From assembly GCA_963799925.1 (NCBI GenBank), contig CAWCYZ010000002.1, positions 1,984,001-2,048,000 of the forward strand: DNA of 64,000 nucleotides. The letters run 5' to 3'. Positions 25,310 through 34,221 of the stretch are shown one piece after another. The notes below the pieces were generated by a model. The model was not told the origin of the DNA and ran no database searches. It was given only the letters and a program-made list of their open reading frames with translations. The DNA comes from DATBQN01 sp963799925 (GTDB taxonomy: Bacteria > Acidobacteriota > Thermoanaerobaculia > Multivoradales > UBA5704). The position numbers and the translations under genes were made by a program. Positions within the stretch are counted from its first letter, which is position 1. Every line of letters starts with the position of its first letter.

Positions 25310-25963
25310 TCATCGCTCGTCGTCACGGCGCTCGGGCCGGCGCTCGGGCCGGCGCTCGGGCTCGGGCGCGGCGAGGCAGCGCAGGCAGCAGCCCTCGAGC
25401 TTGCGGCGCACGCGGTGGGCGCGGATGCGCAGGGCGTTGAGCGCGATCCCCAGCTCGTGGGCCAGGCGCCGGCGCCCCTCGACGCGGTCGTCGCCCTGGT
25501 GGTATTGGAGGATGAGGCGGCGCTCGCCGGCGCTCAGCCGGTCGAGGCAGGCATGGAGGCAGGCGAGGCGCCGCTCGGTAGCGGGCTCGGGCGGCTCGAG
25601 CTGGCCGGCCGCCGCGGCGCGGCCCGCTTCGGTGAACGCCCGGCGCTCGCGCTCGCGCTCGCGGAGCATCTCCTGCGACACGTGGTGCGCCACGCCGCAG
25701 AAGTAGGCGAACGGGCTCGCCGAGCGGATCTCCGTCCCCTCGGCGAGCCGCCGGGCGACGCGGCTGATCGCCTCGTCGGCCAGGTCCTCGGGGGCCTCGT
25801 ATTGCCGCCATTCGAAGAGCCGCACCAGCCGCCGGCGGATGTCCTCGTAGCGCTCGCCCGCCTGCTCGCGATCGGGAGCGAGGTGGGCGAGGAGGGCCTC
25901 GAAGTCCGCGCGGGTGAGCGCGGCGCCCCGGCCGGCGGCCCCCGCCTTCTGCGGCGGGCTCAT
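25310..25963 (-). CDS. ECF-type sigma factor
   Basis: A 217-residue sigma-70-family protein. Region 2 is at about 30-115 (RRRLVRLFEWRQYEAPEDLA, ISRVARRLAEG, FAYFCGVAHHV) and region 4 at about 140-195 (LDRLSAGERRLILQYHQGDD, RRRLAHELGIALNALRIRAH). The end carries an unusual cysteine cluster CCLRCL and an Arg/Glu/Pro tail. Its ATG overlaps the CHAT gene stop (ATGA), so translation is coupled to the protease gene; the anti-sigma gene follows. Confidence 0.88.
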   Translation of the reverse strand: MSPPQKAGAAGRGAALTRADFEALLAHLAPDREQAGERYEDIRRRLVRLFEWRQYEAPEDLADEAISRVARRLAEGTEIRSASPFAYFCGVAHHVSQEMLRERERERRAFTEAGRAAAAGQLEPPEPATERRLACLHACLDRLSAGERRLILQYHQGDDRVEGRRRLAHELGIALNALRIRAHRVRRKLEGCCLRCLAAPEPERRPERRPERRDDER

Positions 25964-28900
25964 CGCCACTCCCCCTCGAGCGAGAACCCGGCCCAGTAGT
26001 ACGGCGAGGCCCAGCGCGGCTCGGCGGCCATGGAGCGCTGCGCGGCGCGCAGCGCCGCCGCCGGGGTGAGCTTCCCGGCCAGCATGCCGCGATAGAAGCG
26101 CCGCATCAGCTCGGCGGTCGCGCGGTCGTCGACGCTCCACAGGCTGGCGAGGACCCGCGCCGCGCCGGCGTGCATGAAGCCGCGGGTCAGGCCGATCAAA
26201 CCCTCCCCTCGCATCTCCTGGCCGAGGGCGGTGCGGCAGGCCGAGAGCACCACGAGATCGGCATGGAGCTCCAGGCTGTAGATGTCGGCGAGGCGCAGGA
26301 ACCCGTCGACCGGACGCCCGTTGCGGTCGACCAGCGACAGCACCAGGCTCGAGAGAGCCGGGTGGCGGCTGTCGATGCAGCCGTGGGTGGCGAAGTGGAT
26401 GATGCGGTAGCCGGCGAGCTGGCCCGAGAGCGCGGTGGCGCGCGAGGCGGCGAAGCCGGTCGCGACGAGACGGTCGCCGGGGGGCACCAGCTCGGCGATC
26501 GATGCCGCCTCCTGGCCCGAGAAGTGGAGTGGCGGGAAGGGCTCGGCGCCGCTGCAGTCGTCGCCCGCCGAGCCGCGCAACCCGCGCACTCCGGGAGCGG
26601 CGGGCGGGGCGGGCTTGCCGTGGCCCGCCGCGCTCCCGCCGAGGTGAGGGGCGCCGAGCGGCGGGCGCGGCACCCGCGGGTCGTCGTCGCCGAACACCGG
26701 ATCGGCGAGCACCGCGAGCGTCCGCCGCGCCGGCGGCCGCCGGGCGAGCTCGCCGCGCTGCACGGCGAGGGTCGAGGCCGACGGCAGGACCACCACTTCA
26801 TGGGCGGCGACGAGGAGCCTGTCCGGAGCCGCCGGGTCCGGCAGCGCGGGGAACGGCACGTACTGCAGCGGGCCGTCGGCGACCACCGCCAGCCGGTGAT
26901 GGCCGAGGCGCGCCGCGGCCGGCCCGAGGAGCATGCGGGAGAGGGTCGCCGCCGCGCCGGGAAGCTCGCGCGCGGCGCGCGCGAGCCGCGCCCGGCGGCC
27001 GGCGGGGGTCTCTCCCGGCGGGGAGCCGTTCCGCGCCGTCACCAGGTCGTAGAAGCGGCGGGCGGCGGCCTCGACGACCGCCCGCTCGCGGCAGCTCGTA
27101 GCTGGTGAGCGCCCGGTCCGAGACCACCCACAGGAAGCTCCGCCGCTCGCCCAGCGCGAGCTCGAGGAGCAGGGTGTCGGGGTCGAGGACCCGGCGCTCG
27201 ATCTCGCCGGCCGAGAGCGGCTGCGGCTCGATGAGCGAGGCGTAGCTCGGGCTCTTGTCGGCGACTTCGCGCTCGATCTGCTCGTAGGTCGCGAGCGCCG
27301 CCTCGAACCGGCTACCGGCGGCGGCGGCCGCCGGCGCGCCGGGCGGCGGCTCGCGGCGCAGCAGCTCGACCCGCTCAAGCTCGGCGGCGCTCACCGCATC
27401 GCGCGCCCGCCGCTCGCGCGCCGCGAGCTCCGCGGCGACGTGCCGGCGCGGCGCGGCCCCCGCCGCGGCGAGGATCTCGAGCAGGCTCCGCGCCCGCGCC
27501 CTCTCGGCGAGGGTGAGCGCCCGCGCCGCATACCCCTGCCCCGGCCGGGCGCGCTCGAGCGCCATCGAGGTGTCGATCGCGAGCTCGTAGAACGACTGGA
27601 TCGAGGTGAGGAACGAGGCGCGCAGGTCGTGCGAGGCGACGCGCGTGCGCAGCGACTCCACGATGTCGATGGCGCCGCCCGCGAGCTCCGCGGCGCGGGT
27701 GAGATCGCCGCCCTGGCGCGCCGTCTCGGCGAGCTGGAGGGTGGCGTTGGCCTCGCTCGTGCCGTCGCCGCGGGCGCGGGCGAGCTCGCGGGCGTGGGCG
27801 AGCGCGGCGGTGGCGCCGGGCCGGTCGCCGCCGGCCCGGCGGACGACGCCCAGGGCGATCCAGGCGCTGACCTCGGCCTCGCCGTGCGCCGGCGCCGCTT
27901 GGCGCGCCGCTTCGGCGTCGGCGCGCGCGCGGGCCGGCTGGCCGCGCTCCAGATCGACGAAGGCGAGGATGGCGCGAGCCGTCGCCTCGACCGTGGGGTC
28001 GCCGAAGTCGCGACCGATCGCGACGGCGCCCGACAGATCCTTCGCCGCCTCGGCGTAGCGGGCGAGGTGGTATTCGATCAGGGCCAGCTGGTTCAGGCTC
28101 CGCGCCTCGGCCGCGCGGTCGCCGAGCGTCTGGAGCTCGCCGAGCGTGTGGAACAGGGCGTGCGCGCGGCGGTGCTCGGTCAAGGCCTCGTCCCACTGCC
28201 CGAGCACCTCGTGGGTGTCGCCCAGGTTGTTCCAGGCGGCCGCCTGGAGCGCCCGCAGGTCGCCGCGCTGGGCGATCTCCAGCGCCTCGTGGTAGCCGGC
28301 GAGGGCCTTCTGGCGCTCCCCGAGGTCGGCGTAGGCGGAGCCGAGATTGATGAGGATCCTGGCCTCGACGGCGGGGTTGCCGACGCGACGGGCCAGGTCG
28401 CGCGCCTTGACCAGCGAGTCGAGCTCCTCCCGAGGCCGCCCGAGGTCGGCATAGGCGTTCCCGAGGTTGTCGAGCAGGTTGGCCTGCAGCGTGTCGCCGG
28501 TGCCGGCGCGGGCGAGCGGCAGCGCCGCCTTGAAATGCCCCACCGCCTCCGCCGGGCGCCCCAGCTTCCGATCGGCGCGCCCCGCCTCGTTGAGCGCCTC
28601 GGCGAGGCCGCTCCGGTCGCCGGCGGCACGGAACGCGTCCACCGCTCGATGCAGGCACTCGGCGGCGGGCGCGTACTGGCGCAGATCGAAGCGCAGCTGG
28701 CCGCTGCGGAAGAGCGCCATGGCTGTCCGCCGGCGGTCGCCGAGCGCTCGCCAGAGCGCCAGCGAGCGCTCGCGGGTGGCGAGCTGCAGGCGCCAGCCGG
28801 TCTCGTCCTGGCGGATCATCTGATCGTCCGCCTCCTGCGTCAGGGCGATCGCCTCGGCGCGCCGGCGGTCGCGGTCCGCGGCCGGCCGGAGGTCGGTGAT

Positions 28901-29314
28901 CCGCAGCACGAAGCGGCCGGGGGGCTTGCGCGGCTCGGTCGAGCGCACCTCGAGCTGGTACGTGCCGCCGCGCGGCGCGATCGCCGCCAGCTCCTCGTCC
29001 TCCTGGGGCGGCGTCGCGCCGTCGACGCGCGCCACGGCCGCGCCGCCGGGAGCCAGCAGGCGGACCTCGACGTCGATCCCCTGCTCGGTGACCAGGGCGC
29101 GCAGGAACTGGCCTGCCGCGAGCTCGACCGGGTGGCGCCGGCTCTCGCCGCCGGCGAGCCGCTCCGTGAGCCGTCGACCGGCGGCGAGCGCCGGCGCCCG
29201 CGGGCCGGCCGTCGCGGCGTCGAGGGTGAGCAGGAGCAGCCCGCCGAGCGCCAGGAGGCGCAGCGGAGTGGGTTCCGCGGGCGGAAAGCGGCGGGAGGGA
29301 TCGGGACGTCGCAT
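25960..29314 (-). CDS. Exported TPR-CHAT (caspase/separase-fold) protein, one frame break
   Basis: About 1117 residues. The N-terminus has a signal-like segment (LRLLALGGLLLLTLDAATAG), then a beta domain (VELAAGQFLRALVTEQGIDV, GTYQLEVRSTEP) like those that open many CHAT proteins. About ten TPR-like repeats follow (ALNEAGRADRKLGRPAEAVG, NLGNAYADLGRPREELDSL). The C-terminal CHAT domain has the catalytic pair: His977 in IIHFATHG and Cys1026 in VVLSACRTALG. A +1 insertion near 27091 breaks the frame just before ERAVVEAAARRFYDLV. CHAT proteins are cysteine proteases or their relatives. It heads an operon with a sigma factor, a membrane anti-sigma and a small protein. Confidence 0.88.
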
Positions 29315-29376
29315 ACGCCGGGCGTCGGTCCGGGGCTCCCGCGGGGAGGCCGGAGGGTTTGTCAGGATCGGTCGAT

Positions 29377-29408
29377 ATTGTAGCTTTTCGATTACGCCAG
29401 TGGAAACT
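29377..29408 (-). promoter_or_regulatory. Candidate promoter of the CHAT operon
   Basis: The gap between CHAT and dinB has an AT-rich island. On the minus strand TACAAT (29377-29382) is a good -10 box. Upstream of it only weak -35 matches (TTTCCA with an 18-base spacer) are visible. TTGACA on the plus strand near 29409 could serve dinB but has no good -10 partner. Confidence 0.35.
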
Positions 29409-29502
29409 TGACAAGAATTCGAGCTGCCGCTGTGGCGCGGCACGGCTCTCTTCCGAGCCCGCCGCGGCGCCCTGCGGCGGAGCTGAGCTAGGCTCGCCGG
29501 TC

Positions 29503-30640
29503 ATGAGCGAGACGGCGCGCCCGGCGGACGGCGACCCGGCCGCGGCACCTGCCGAGGCCGCGGCGGAGCCGGCGGCCCGGCGCATCCTGCACTGCGACAT
29601 GGACTGCTTCTACGCCGCCGTCCACATGCGCGACGATCCGTCGCTCGCCGGCAAGCCGGTGGTGATCGGCGGCTCGGCGGAGAGCCGCGGCGTGGTCGCC
29701 GCCGCGAGCTACGAGGTGCGGCGCTTCGGCGTCCACTCGGCGATGCCCTCGTCGCGCGCCCGGCGGCTCTGCCCGCAGGCGGTCTTCATCCCCCCGGACT
29801 TCCGCCGCTACCGCCGCGAGTCGGAGAAGATCTTCGCCATCTACCGCGAGATCACGCCGCTCGTCGAGACGCTGTCGATCGACGAGGCCTACCTCGACGT
29901 CACCGGCCGGCTCGGCCCCTGGGGGAGCGCCACGGCGATCGCCCGCGAGATCCGCCGGCGGGTGCGGGAGGAGCGGCGGTTGACCGTCTCGGTGGGCGTC
30001 GGCCCCAACCGCCTGGTGGCGAAGATCGCCTCCGATTTCGACAAGCCCGACGGCCTGACCGTGGTCCCGCCGGCGAAGGTCCAGGCGTTCCTCGACCCGC
30101 TGCCGGTGCGGCGGCTCCACGGCGTCGGCCCGGCGACCGAGAAGGCGCTCGCCGAGCTAAGGCATCGAGACCGTCGCCGCGCTCCGCGCCGTGCCGCTCG
30201 GCGCCCTGATCGAGCGCTTCGGCCGCCACGGCCGCACCCTCCACGAGTTCGCGCGCGGCATCGACGAGCGGCCGGTCGAGACCCACCGCGAGCGCAAGAG
30301 CCTGTCGACCGAGAACACCTACGCCGTCGACCTGCGCGACGAGGCCGCGATCGCCGGCGAGGTCGAGCGCATGGCCCACGAGCTCGCGGCGACCCTGGTG
30401 CGCCACGCGCTCGCCGCCTGCACGGTGACGCTCAAGCTCCGCTACTAGGACTTCGAGACCGTCACCCGCTCGCGCACCCTGCCGCTGCCGGTCGCCGACG
30501 GCGGCACGATCGCCGTCTGCGCCCGCGAGCTGCTCGGCAGGACCGAGGCCGCCCGCCGGCCGGTGCGGCTGCTCGGCGTCGGCGCCTCGAACCTGGTGGC
30601 CGGAACGCTCGCCCAGCTGCCGCTGTTCGCCCCGCCGTGA
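29503..30640 (+). CDS. dinB: DNA polymerase IV, with a frame break and an in-frame TAG
   Basis: Y-family translesion polymerase. RRILHCDMDCFYAAVHMRDD and ETLSIDEAYLDVTGRLG carry the catalytic acids, SVGVGPNRLVAKIASDFDKP and LPVRRLHGVGPATEKALAEL the thumb, and ERKSLSTENTY the little-finger start. A +1 insertion near 30160 (CTAAGG where GGC is expected) changes frame, and a TAG at 30446-30448 stands where serine is expected in LRY-S-DFETVTRSRTLP. The conserved C-terminus continues to TGA at 30638-30640 (AQLPLFAPP). Either two sequence errors or an early pseudogene; about 378 residues if repaired. Confidence 0.82.
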
Positions 30641-30811
30641 GCGCGGCGGCCGGGGAGCGGACGCGACCGCGGATCCATGTGGCACATGCCTTGCTGTCAA
30701 CCCCTTGAGCCAGAGGCGCAGATGGAGAGCGCGCGCGGGGTCGCCTCCCGGCAACCCGTTCGCCGGATCTCTGGGCGAGACCCGGAACGTCAAGGTCAAG
30801 GAGGGGTCGTC

Positions 30812-30976
30812 ATGCTGAGGTGGGCTCTGATCTTTCTCGTCGTGGCGCTGGTCGCCGCGGTGCTCGGGTTCGGCGGCATCGCCGGCGGCGCCGCGCAAGT
30901 CGCGAAGATCCTTTTCATGCTCTTCCTGGTGGTCTTCGTGATCTCCCTTATTATGGGATTAGTCCGGCGGGCCTGA
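30812..30976 (+). CDS. DUF1328 small membrane protein (YtjA-like)
   Basis: A 54-residue protein that is almost all membrane: RWALIFLVVALVAAVLGFGG, AGGAAQVAKILFMLFLVVFV and LIMGLVRRA. This matches DUF1328/YtjA in length, two-helix layout and the GFGGIAGGAA turn. The function is unknown; relatives often respond to envelope or osmotic stress. AAGGAGGGG lies before the ATG. It is co-directional with the permease that follows at 31038. Confidence 0.9.
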   Translation: MLRWALIFLVVALVAAVLGFGGIAGGAAQVAKILFMLFLVVFVISLIMGLVRRA

Positions 30977-31037
30977 CCCCGGCGCGCGATCTTCGCCGGC
31001 CGCGCGCCGATCTCCGCCCGTCTCGAGGAGCGGCTGC

Positions 31038-32183
31038 ATGGCCATCGAACCCCTGCGCGAAGCGATCCCGCGCCAAGCGCCCGCCGAAGCGGAATACCCC
31101 GAGCCGAGCCTAGCCGCCACCAAGGAGGCGCTGCAGGGCCCGTTCGGTATCCGCAACGTGGCACTGTCGGGGCTCTTCATCCTCGCCGCCTTCTACACCC
31201 TCTACTTTGCGCGCGACTTCCTGCTGCCGATCGTCCTCGCGCTGCTCTTCAACCTGCTGCTGTCGCCGCTCGTGCGCGGCCTGAAACGGCTCCACATCCC
31301 GTCGCCGCTCGGCGCGGCGGTGGTGATCCTCGCCGTCCTGGGGACCTTCGGCTGGGGGGTCTACCAGCTCTCCGGCCCGGCGTACGACTGGATGGTGCGG
31401 GCGCCGCAGAGCTTCCGCAAGGTCGAGGGGCGCCTGCGCGAGCTCAAGCGCCCGGTGCAGTCGATCGGCAAGGCGACGGAGCAGGTGGAGAAGATGGCCC
31501 AGGTCGCCCCCGCCGGGTCGGCGGCGCCGACCGTCGCGGTCACCGCGCCGTCGCTCGGCGCGCGCATCCTCTCCCGCGCCACGGACCTCGGCGCCAGCAC
31601 CGCGATCACCATCATCCTGCTCTTCTTCCTGCTCGCCTCCGGGGACATGTTCCTGCGCAAGCTGATCAAGGTGCTGCCGAGCCTCGCCGACAAGAAGCGG
31701 GCGGTCGAGATCGCCCGCCAGGTCGAGACCGACATCTCGGCCTACCTCTCGACGGTGGCGATGATCAACACCGGCCTCGGGCTCGCGGTATGGCTCGCGA
31801 TGGCGCTGCTCGGCCTGCCCAACCCGCTGCTCTGGGGCGTCATGGTGGCGCTGACCAACTTCATCCCCTATCTCGGGGCGCTCACCTGCTACGTGGTCTT
31901 CGCGGTGCTCGGCTTCCTCACCTTCCCCGACTTCGCCCACGCGCTCATGCCGGTCGGCGCCTTCCTGGTGCTGAACGTCCTCGAGGCCTATCTGGTGACG
32001 CCGATGATCCTCGGCCACCGGCTGACCTTGAACCCGGTGGTCGTCTTCCTCTCCCTGACCTTCTGGAGCTGGCTGTGGGGAATCCCCGGCGCGATCCTGG
32101 CGGTCCCCATCACCGTCGTCGGCAAGATCCTCTGCGACCACATCGCCCCGCTCGCCCCGCTCGGCGAGTTCCTGGGCGACTGA
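31038..32183 (+). CDS. AI-2E family transporter (PerM/YdiK-like)
   Basis: A 381-residue integral membrane protein with about eight helices: GLFILAAFYTLYFARDFLLP, SPLGAAVVILAVLGTFGWGV, a central amphipathic region (FRKVEGRLRELKRPVQ), AITIILLFFLLASGD and the C-terminal block NFIPYLGALTCYVVFAVLGF with LNPVVVFLSLTFWSWLWGIPG. The family includes exporters of AI-2 and Na+/H+ antiporters; the substrate here cannot be assigned. GAGGAG precedes the ATG at 31038. Confidence 0.9.
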   Translation: MAIEPLREAIPRQAPAEAEYPEPSLAATKEALQGPFGIRNVALSGLFILAAFYTLYFARDFLLPIVLALLFNLLLSPLVRGLKRLHIPSPLGAAVVILAVLGTFGWGVYQLSGPAYDWMVRAPQSFRKVEGRLRELKRPVQSIGKATEQVEKMAQVAPAGSAAPTVAVTAPSLGARILSRATDLGASTAITIILLFFLLASGDMFLRKLIKVLPSLADKKRAVEIARQVETDISAYLSTVAMINTGLGLAVWLAMALLGLPNPLLWGVMVALTNFIPYLGALTCYVVFAVLGFLTFPDFAHALMPVGAFLVLNVLEAYLVTPMILGHRLTLNPVVVFLSLTFWSWLWGIPGAILAVPITVVGKILCDHIAPLAPLGEFLGD

Positions 32184-32276
32184 TCGCTCGCCCCCTCCTC
32201 CCCGCGATCCCCTTCGCGCCCTCGGCTGGGGGAAGGGGACGGCAGCCGCGGCCGCTCGCGGTGGAGCTCCGGGCGA

Positions 32277-32663
32277 TCACTCCGGATCGGTCCCTTTCCA
32301 CCAGTCCTCGAGCTCGCGGCGGTCCTTCTTGGTGGGCCGGCCGGCGCCCTTCTCGCGCGGGGCGGGGGGCCGGCGGAGGAGCCGCTCGAGGGAGTCGGGG
32401 ACGGGCCGCGGCGGGCTCAGGTCCTCGTACATCTCGGCGGCCAACGCCTTGGCCACGGGCCGATCCTTGAGCTCCTTGACGACGAGGATACGGGTCCAGT
32501 CGCCCAGGGCGACCTCGACGCGGTCGCCGATCGCCAGGTGGCGGTGGGGTTTCACCGCCTGGCCGTTGACCGTGACCCGCCCGAGCTCGCAGGCGTGGGT
32601 CGCCTGGGTTCGCGTCTTGAAGGCGCGGGCGACGTGGAGCCACTTGTCGAGCCGGACGCTCAC
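32277..32663 (-). CDS. S4-domain RNA-binding protein, Hsp15-like
   Basis: A 128-residue basic protein. The S4 domain is at residues 3-60 (VRLDKWLHVARAFKTRTQAT, LGRVTVNGQAVKPHRHLAIG, DRVEVALGDW), followed by a basic tail (RLLRRPPAPREKGAGRPTKK). Hsp15 (HslR) rescues stalled 50S subunits carrying nascent chains; that role is likely but not proven. It is convergent with the AI-2E permease gene and follows the glycosyltransferase on the minus strand, with a repeat element between them. Confidence 0.85.
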   Translation of the reverse strand: MSVRLDKWLHVARAFKTRTQATHACELGRVTVNGQAVKPHRHLAIGDRVEVALGDWTRILVVKELKDRPVAKALAAEMYEDLSPPRPVPDSLERLLRRPPAPREKGAGRPTKKDRRELEDWWKGTDPE

Positions 32664-32699
32664 CCGATGAGTCTAGCCCGAAGCGATCTCCGGCCGGCT

Positions 32700-34169
32700 C
32701 TAGCCGGGGGAGAGGGTGCTGGGTCCGTTGGGTCCCGAGGACGGCCGCCTGGAAGGGGGTTCGGGAGGGTGGTCCCGAGGGCGGTCGCCCGCAGCGGACC
32801 CAACGGGCCCACTACCGGGAGAGAGCGCGCGGACGAGGAGCGAGGCGCGGCGGAGACCGGCGGCGAGGTCTCGCCAACCCGGGGGGTGCTCGGCGAGCTG
32901 CCGGTAGTCGGCCAGGCGCTGGGGCCAGGGCCATGGAGCGGGCGGCGGCGCGAGGCCGCCGACGGCGGCGAAGAAGAGGAGGTAACCGGCCGCGGTGGCG
33001 ACCGCCAGGCCGCCGAGCGCCGGCGCCCGCCCTCTCTCTCGCCTCGCGAGCAGCGCGGCGAAGCCGAGCGCCAGGGCGGGCAGGGCATCGGTCAGGAACC
33101 GCTGGCCGTAGCCGCCGGCGTTCGCCCACTCGGACCACCAGCCGTTGAAGGTGGCGATCGAGAGGAACCAGACGAGGGCGGCGCCGGCGGCCGCCCGGCG
33201 CTCGCCCTTCCCCTTCCAGGCCATCGCGACCAGGCCCATGGCGGCCAAGGCGAGCGCCGGATGGAAGAGGAACAGCCCATGGCGGGAGGCGAGGAGCACG
33301 TTCCAGGGCGAGGCCGCCGAGATCGCCATCCGCCCGCCGTATCCGGGCGGCCCCCAGCTTCCGGCGCTGGCATGCCAGTAGAGCGGCAGCGCGGGGAGGA
33401 AGGCGGCGAAGCCCGCGACGGCGGCCGCGAGCGAGCCCAGCCGTTTCGTCTTCGGATGGCGGCTGCTCGATGCGAGCGCCAGCAGGGCGGCGGGGAGCCA
33501 GGCGACGGCGCCGTAGCGCACCAGCGTCGCGAGGCCGATCGCCGCCCCGGCGGCGAGGGCCCAGCCAACGCCCCGGCTCTCCCGCTGCCGCACGAGGAGC
33601 CAGCCGAGCAGCGCGGCCAGGGCGAAGGCGGGCGCGTGGGACATCCCCACCAGCGAATAGAAGAGGAGCGGACCGCCGAAGAAGGCGAGGGCGGCCGCCG
33701 CGGCGGCGACCCGCTCGCCGAATCCCAGCCGCTCGAGGGCCAGGGCGATCCAGGCGAGCCCCAGAAGCGCCGCCAGGTTCCGCGCCAGGACGATCGCCGC
33801 GGCCTCGAGGAAGATCCGGCGCGGCACTCTGCCCACGGGCGGCAGGTCGGCGCCCTCTGCCAGCCACGAAGCGGGCAGGCCGGCATCGGCCGCGCGCCCG
33901 GCGAGGAACGGCAGGAGATCGAGCGCCACGATCCCCGGCGGATATTGCATCACCAGGTGGCCGGAAGCTCCTCGCACGATGCCGTTGGCGACGCCGCGCA
34001 GGTTGTTCTCGAGCCACAGGTCGCCGTCGTCGACGACCGACTCGAGCGCCGCGAAGCTCGCCCACCCGTCGCCCCCCAGGCCGCGGTCGAAGACCACCAT
34101 GTGGAGGGCGGCGAGCGTCAGCACGACGGCGAGCGGCCATCGCCGGCGGGGCGCCGCGCTTCCGGTCAT
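32700..34169 (-). CDS. Polytopic membrane glycosyltransferase-like protein (GT-C type)
   Basis: A 489-residue protein with about ten to twelve membrane helices (RWPLAVVLTLAALHMVVF, VLARNLAALLGLAWIALAL, VAAAAAALAFFGGPLLFYSL, AAGAAIGLATLVRYGAVAWL). A short periplasmic loop after the first helix has DRGLGGDGW and then DLWLENNLRG, in the place of the catalytic acids of GT39/ArnT-like enzymes. A lipid-linked sugar transfer role is inferred. The last ~35 codons are the translated repeat element (copy 2), so the natural C-terminus may have been near 32820. Confidence 0.72.
   Translation of the reverse strand: MTGSAAPRRRWPLAVVLTLAALHMVVFDRGLGGDGWASFAALESVVDDGDLWLENNLRGVANGIVRGASGHLVMQYPPGIVALDLLPFLAGRAADAGLPASWLAEGADLPPVGRVPRRIFLEAAAIVLARNLAALLGLAWIALALERLGFGERVAAAAAALAFFGGPLLFYSLVGMSHAPAFALAALLGWLLVRQRESRGVGWALAAGAAIGLATLVRYGAVAWLPAALLALASSSRHPKTKRLGSLAAAVAGFAAFLPALPLYWHASAGSWGPPGYGGRMAISAASPWNVLLASRHGLFLFHPALALAAMGLVAMAWKGKGERRAAAGAALVWFLSIATFNGWWSEWANAGGYGQRFLTDALPALALGFAALLARRERGRAPALGGLAVATAAGYLLFFAAVGGLAPPPAPWPWPQRLADYRQLAEHPPGWRDLAAGLRRASLLVRALSPGSGPVGSAAGDRPRDHPPEPPSRRPSSGPNGPSTLSPG
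32717..32814 (+). repeat. Dispersed ~98-bp hairpin repeat, copy 2
   Basis: The best-preserved copy. The arms TGCTGGGTCCGTTGGGTCC and (complement of the right end) TAGTGGGCCCGTTGGGTCC match at 16 of 19 bases. Inside are two direct copies of GGTCCCGAGGNCGGNCGCC, 21 bases apart. It overlaps the 3' end of the membrane glycosyltransferase frame and supplies its last codons. Confidence 0.82.
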
Positions 34170-34221
34170 GCGCCGATTATTTCCGATCCGGGCGAGAGCC
34201 GGCCGGGTCGGGTCCGCCCGG

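Noticed and set aside
30446..30448. Pyrrolysine or amber recoding in dinB
   Set aside because: Only one TAG, beside an error-type frame break, and no supporting tRNA or pyl genes seen. Other genes in the window use TAG as a stop.
32717..32814. CRISPR-like pair of 19-bp direct repeats with a 21-base gap
   Set aside because: Only two repeats per element, the gap is the same in all three copies, and no cas genes are present. It is a composite extragenic repeat.
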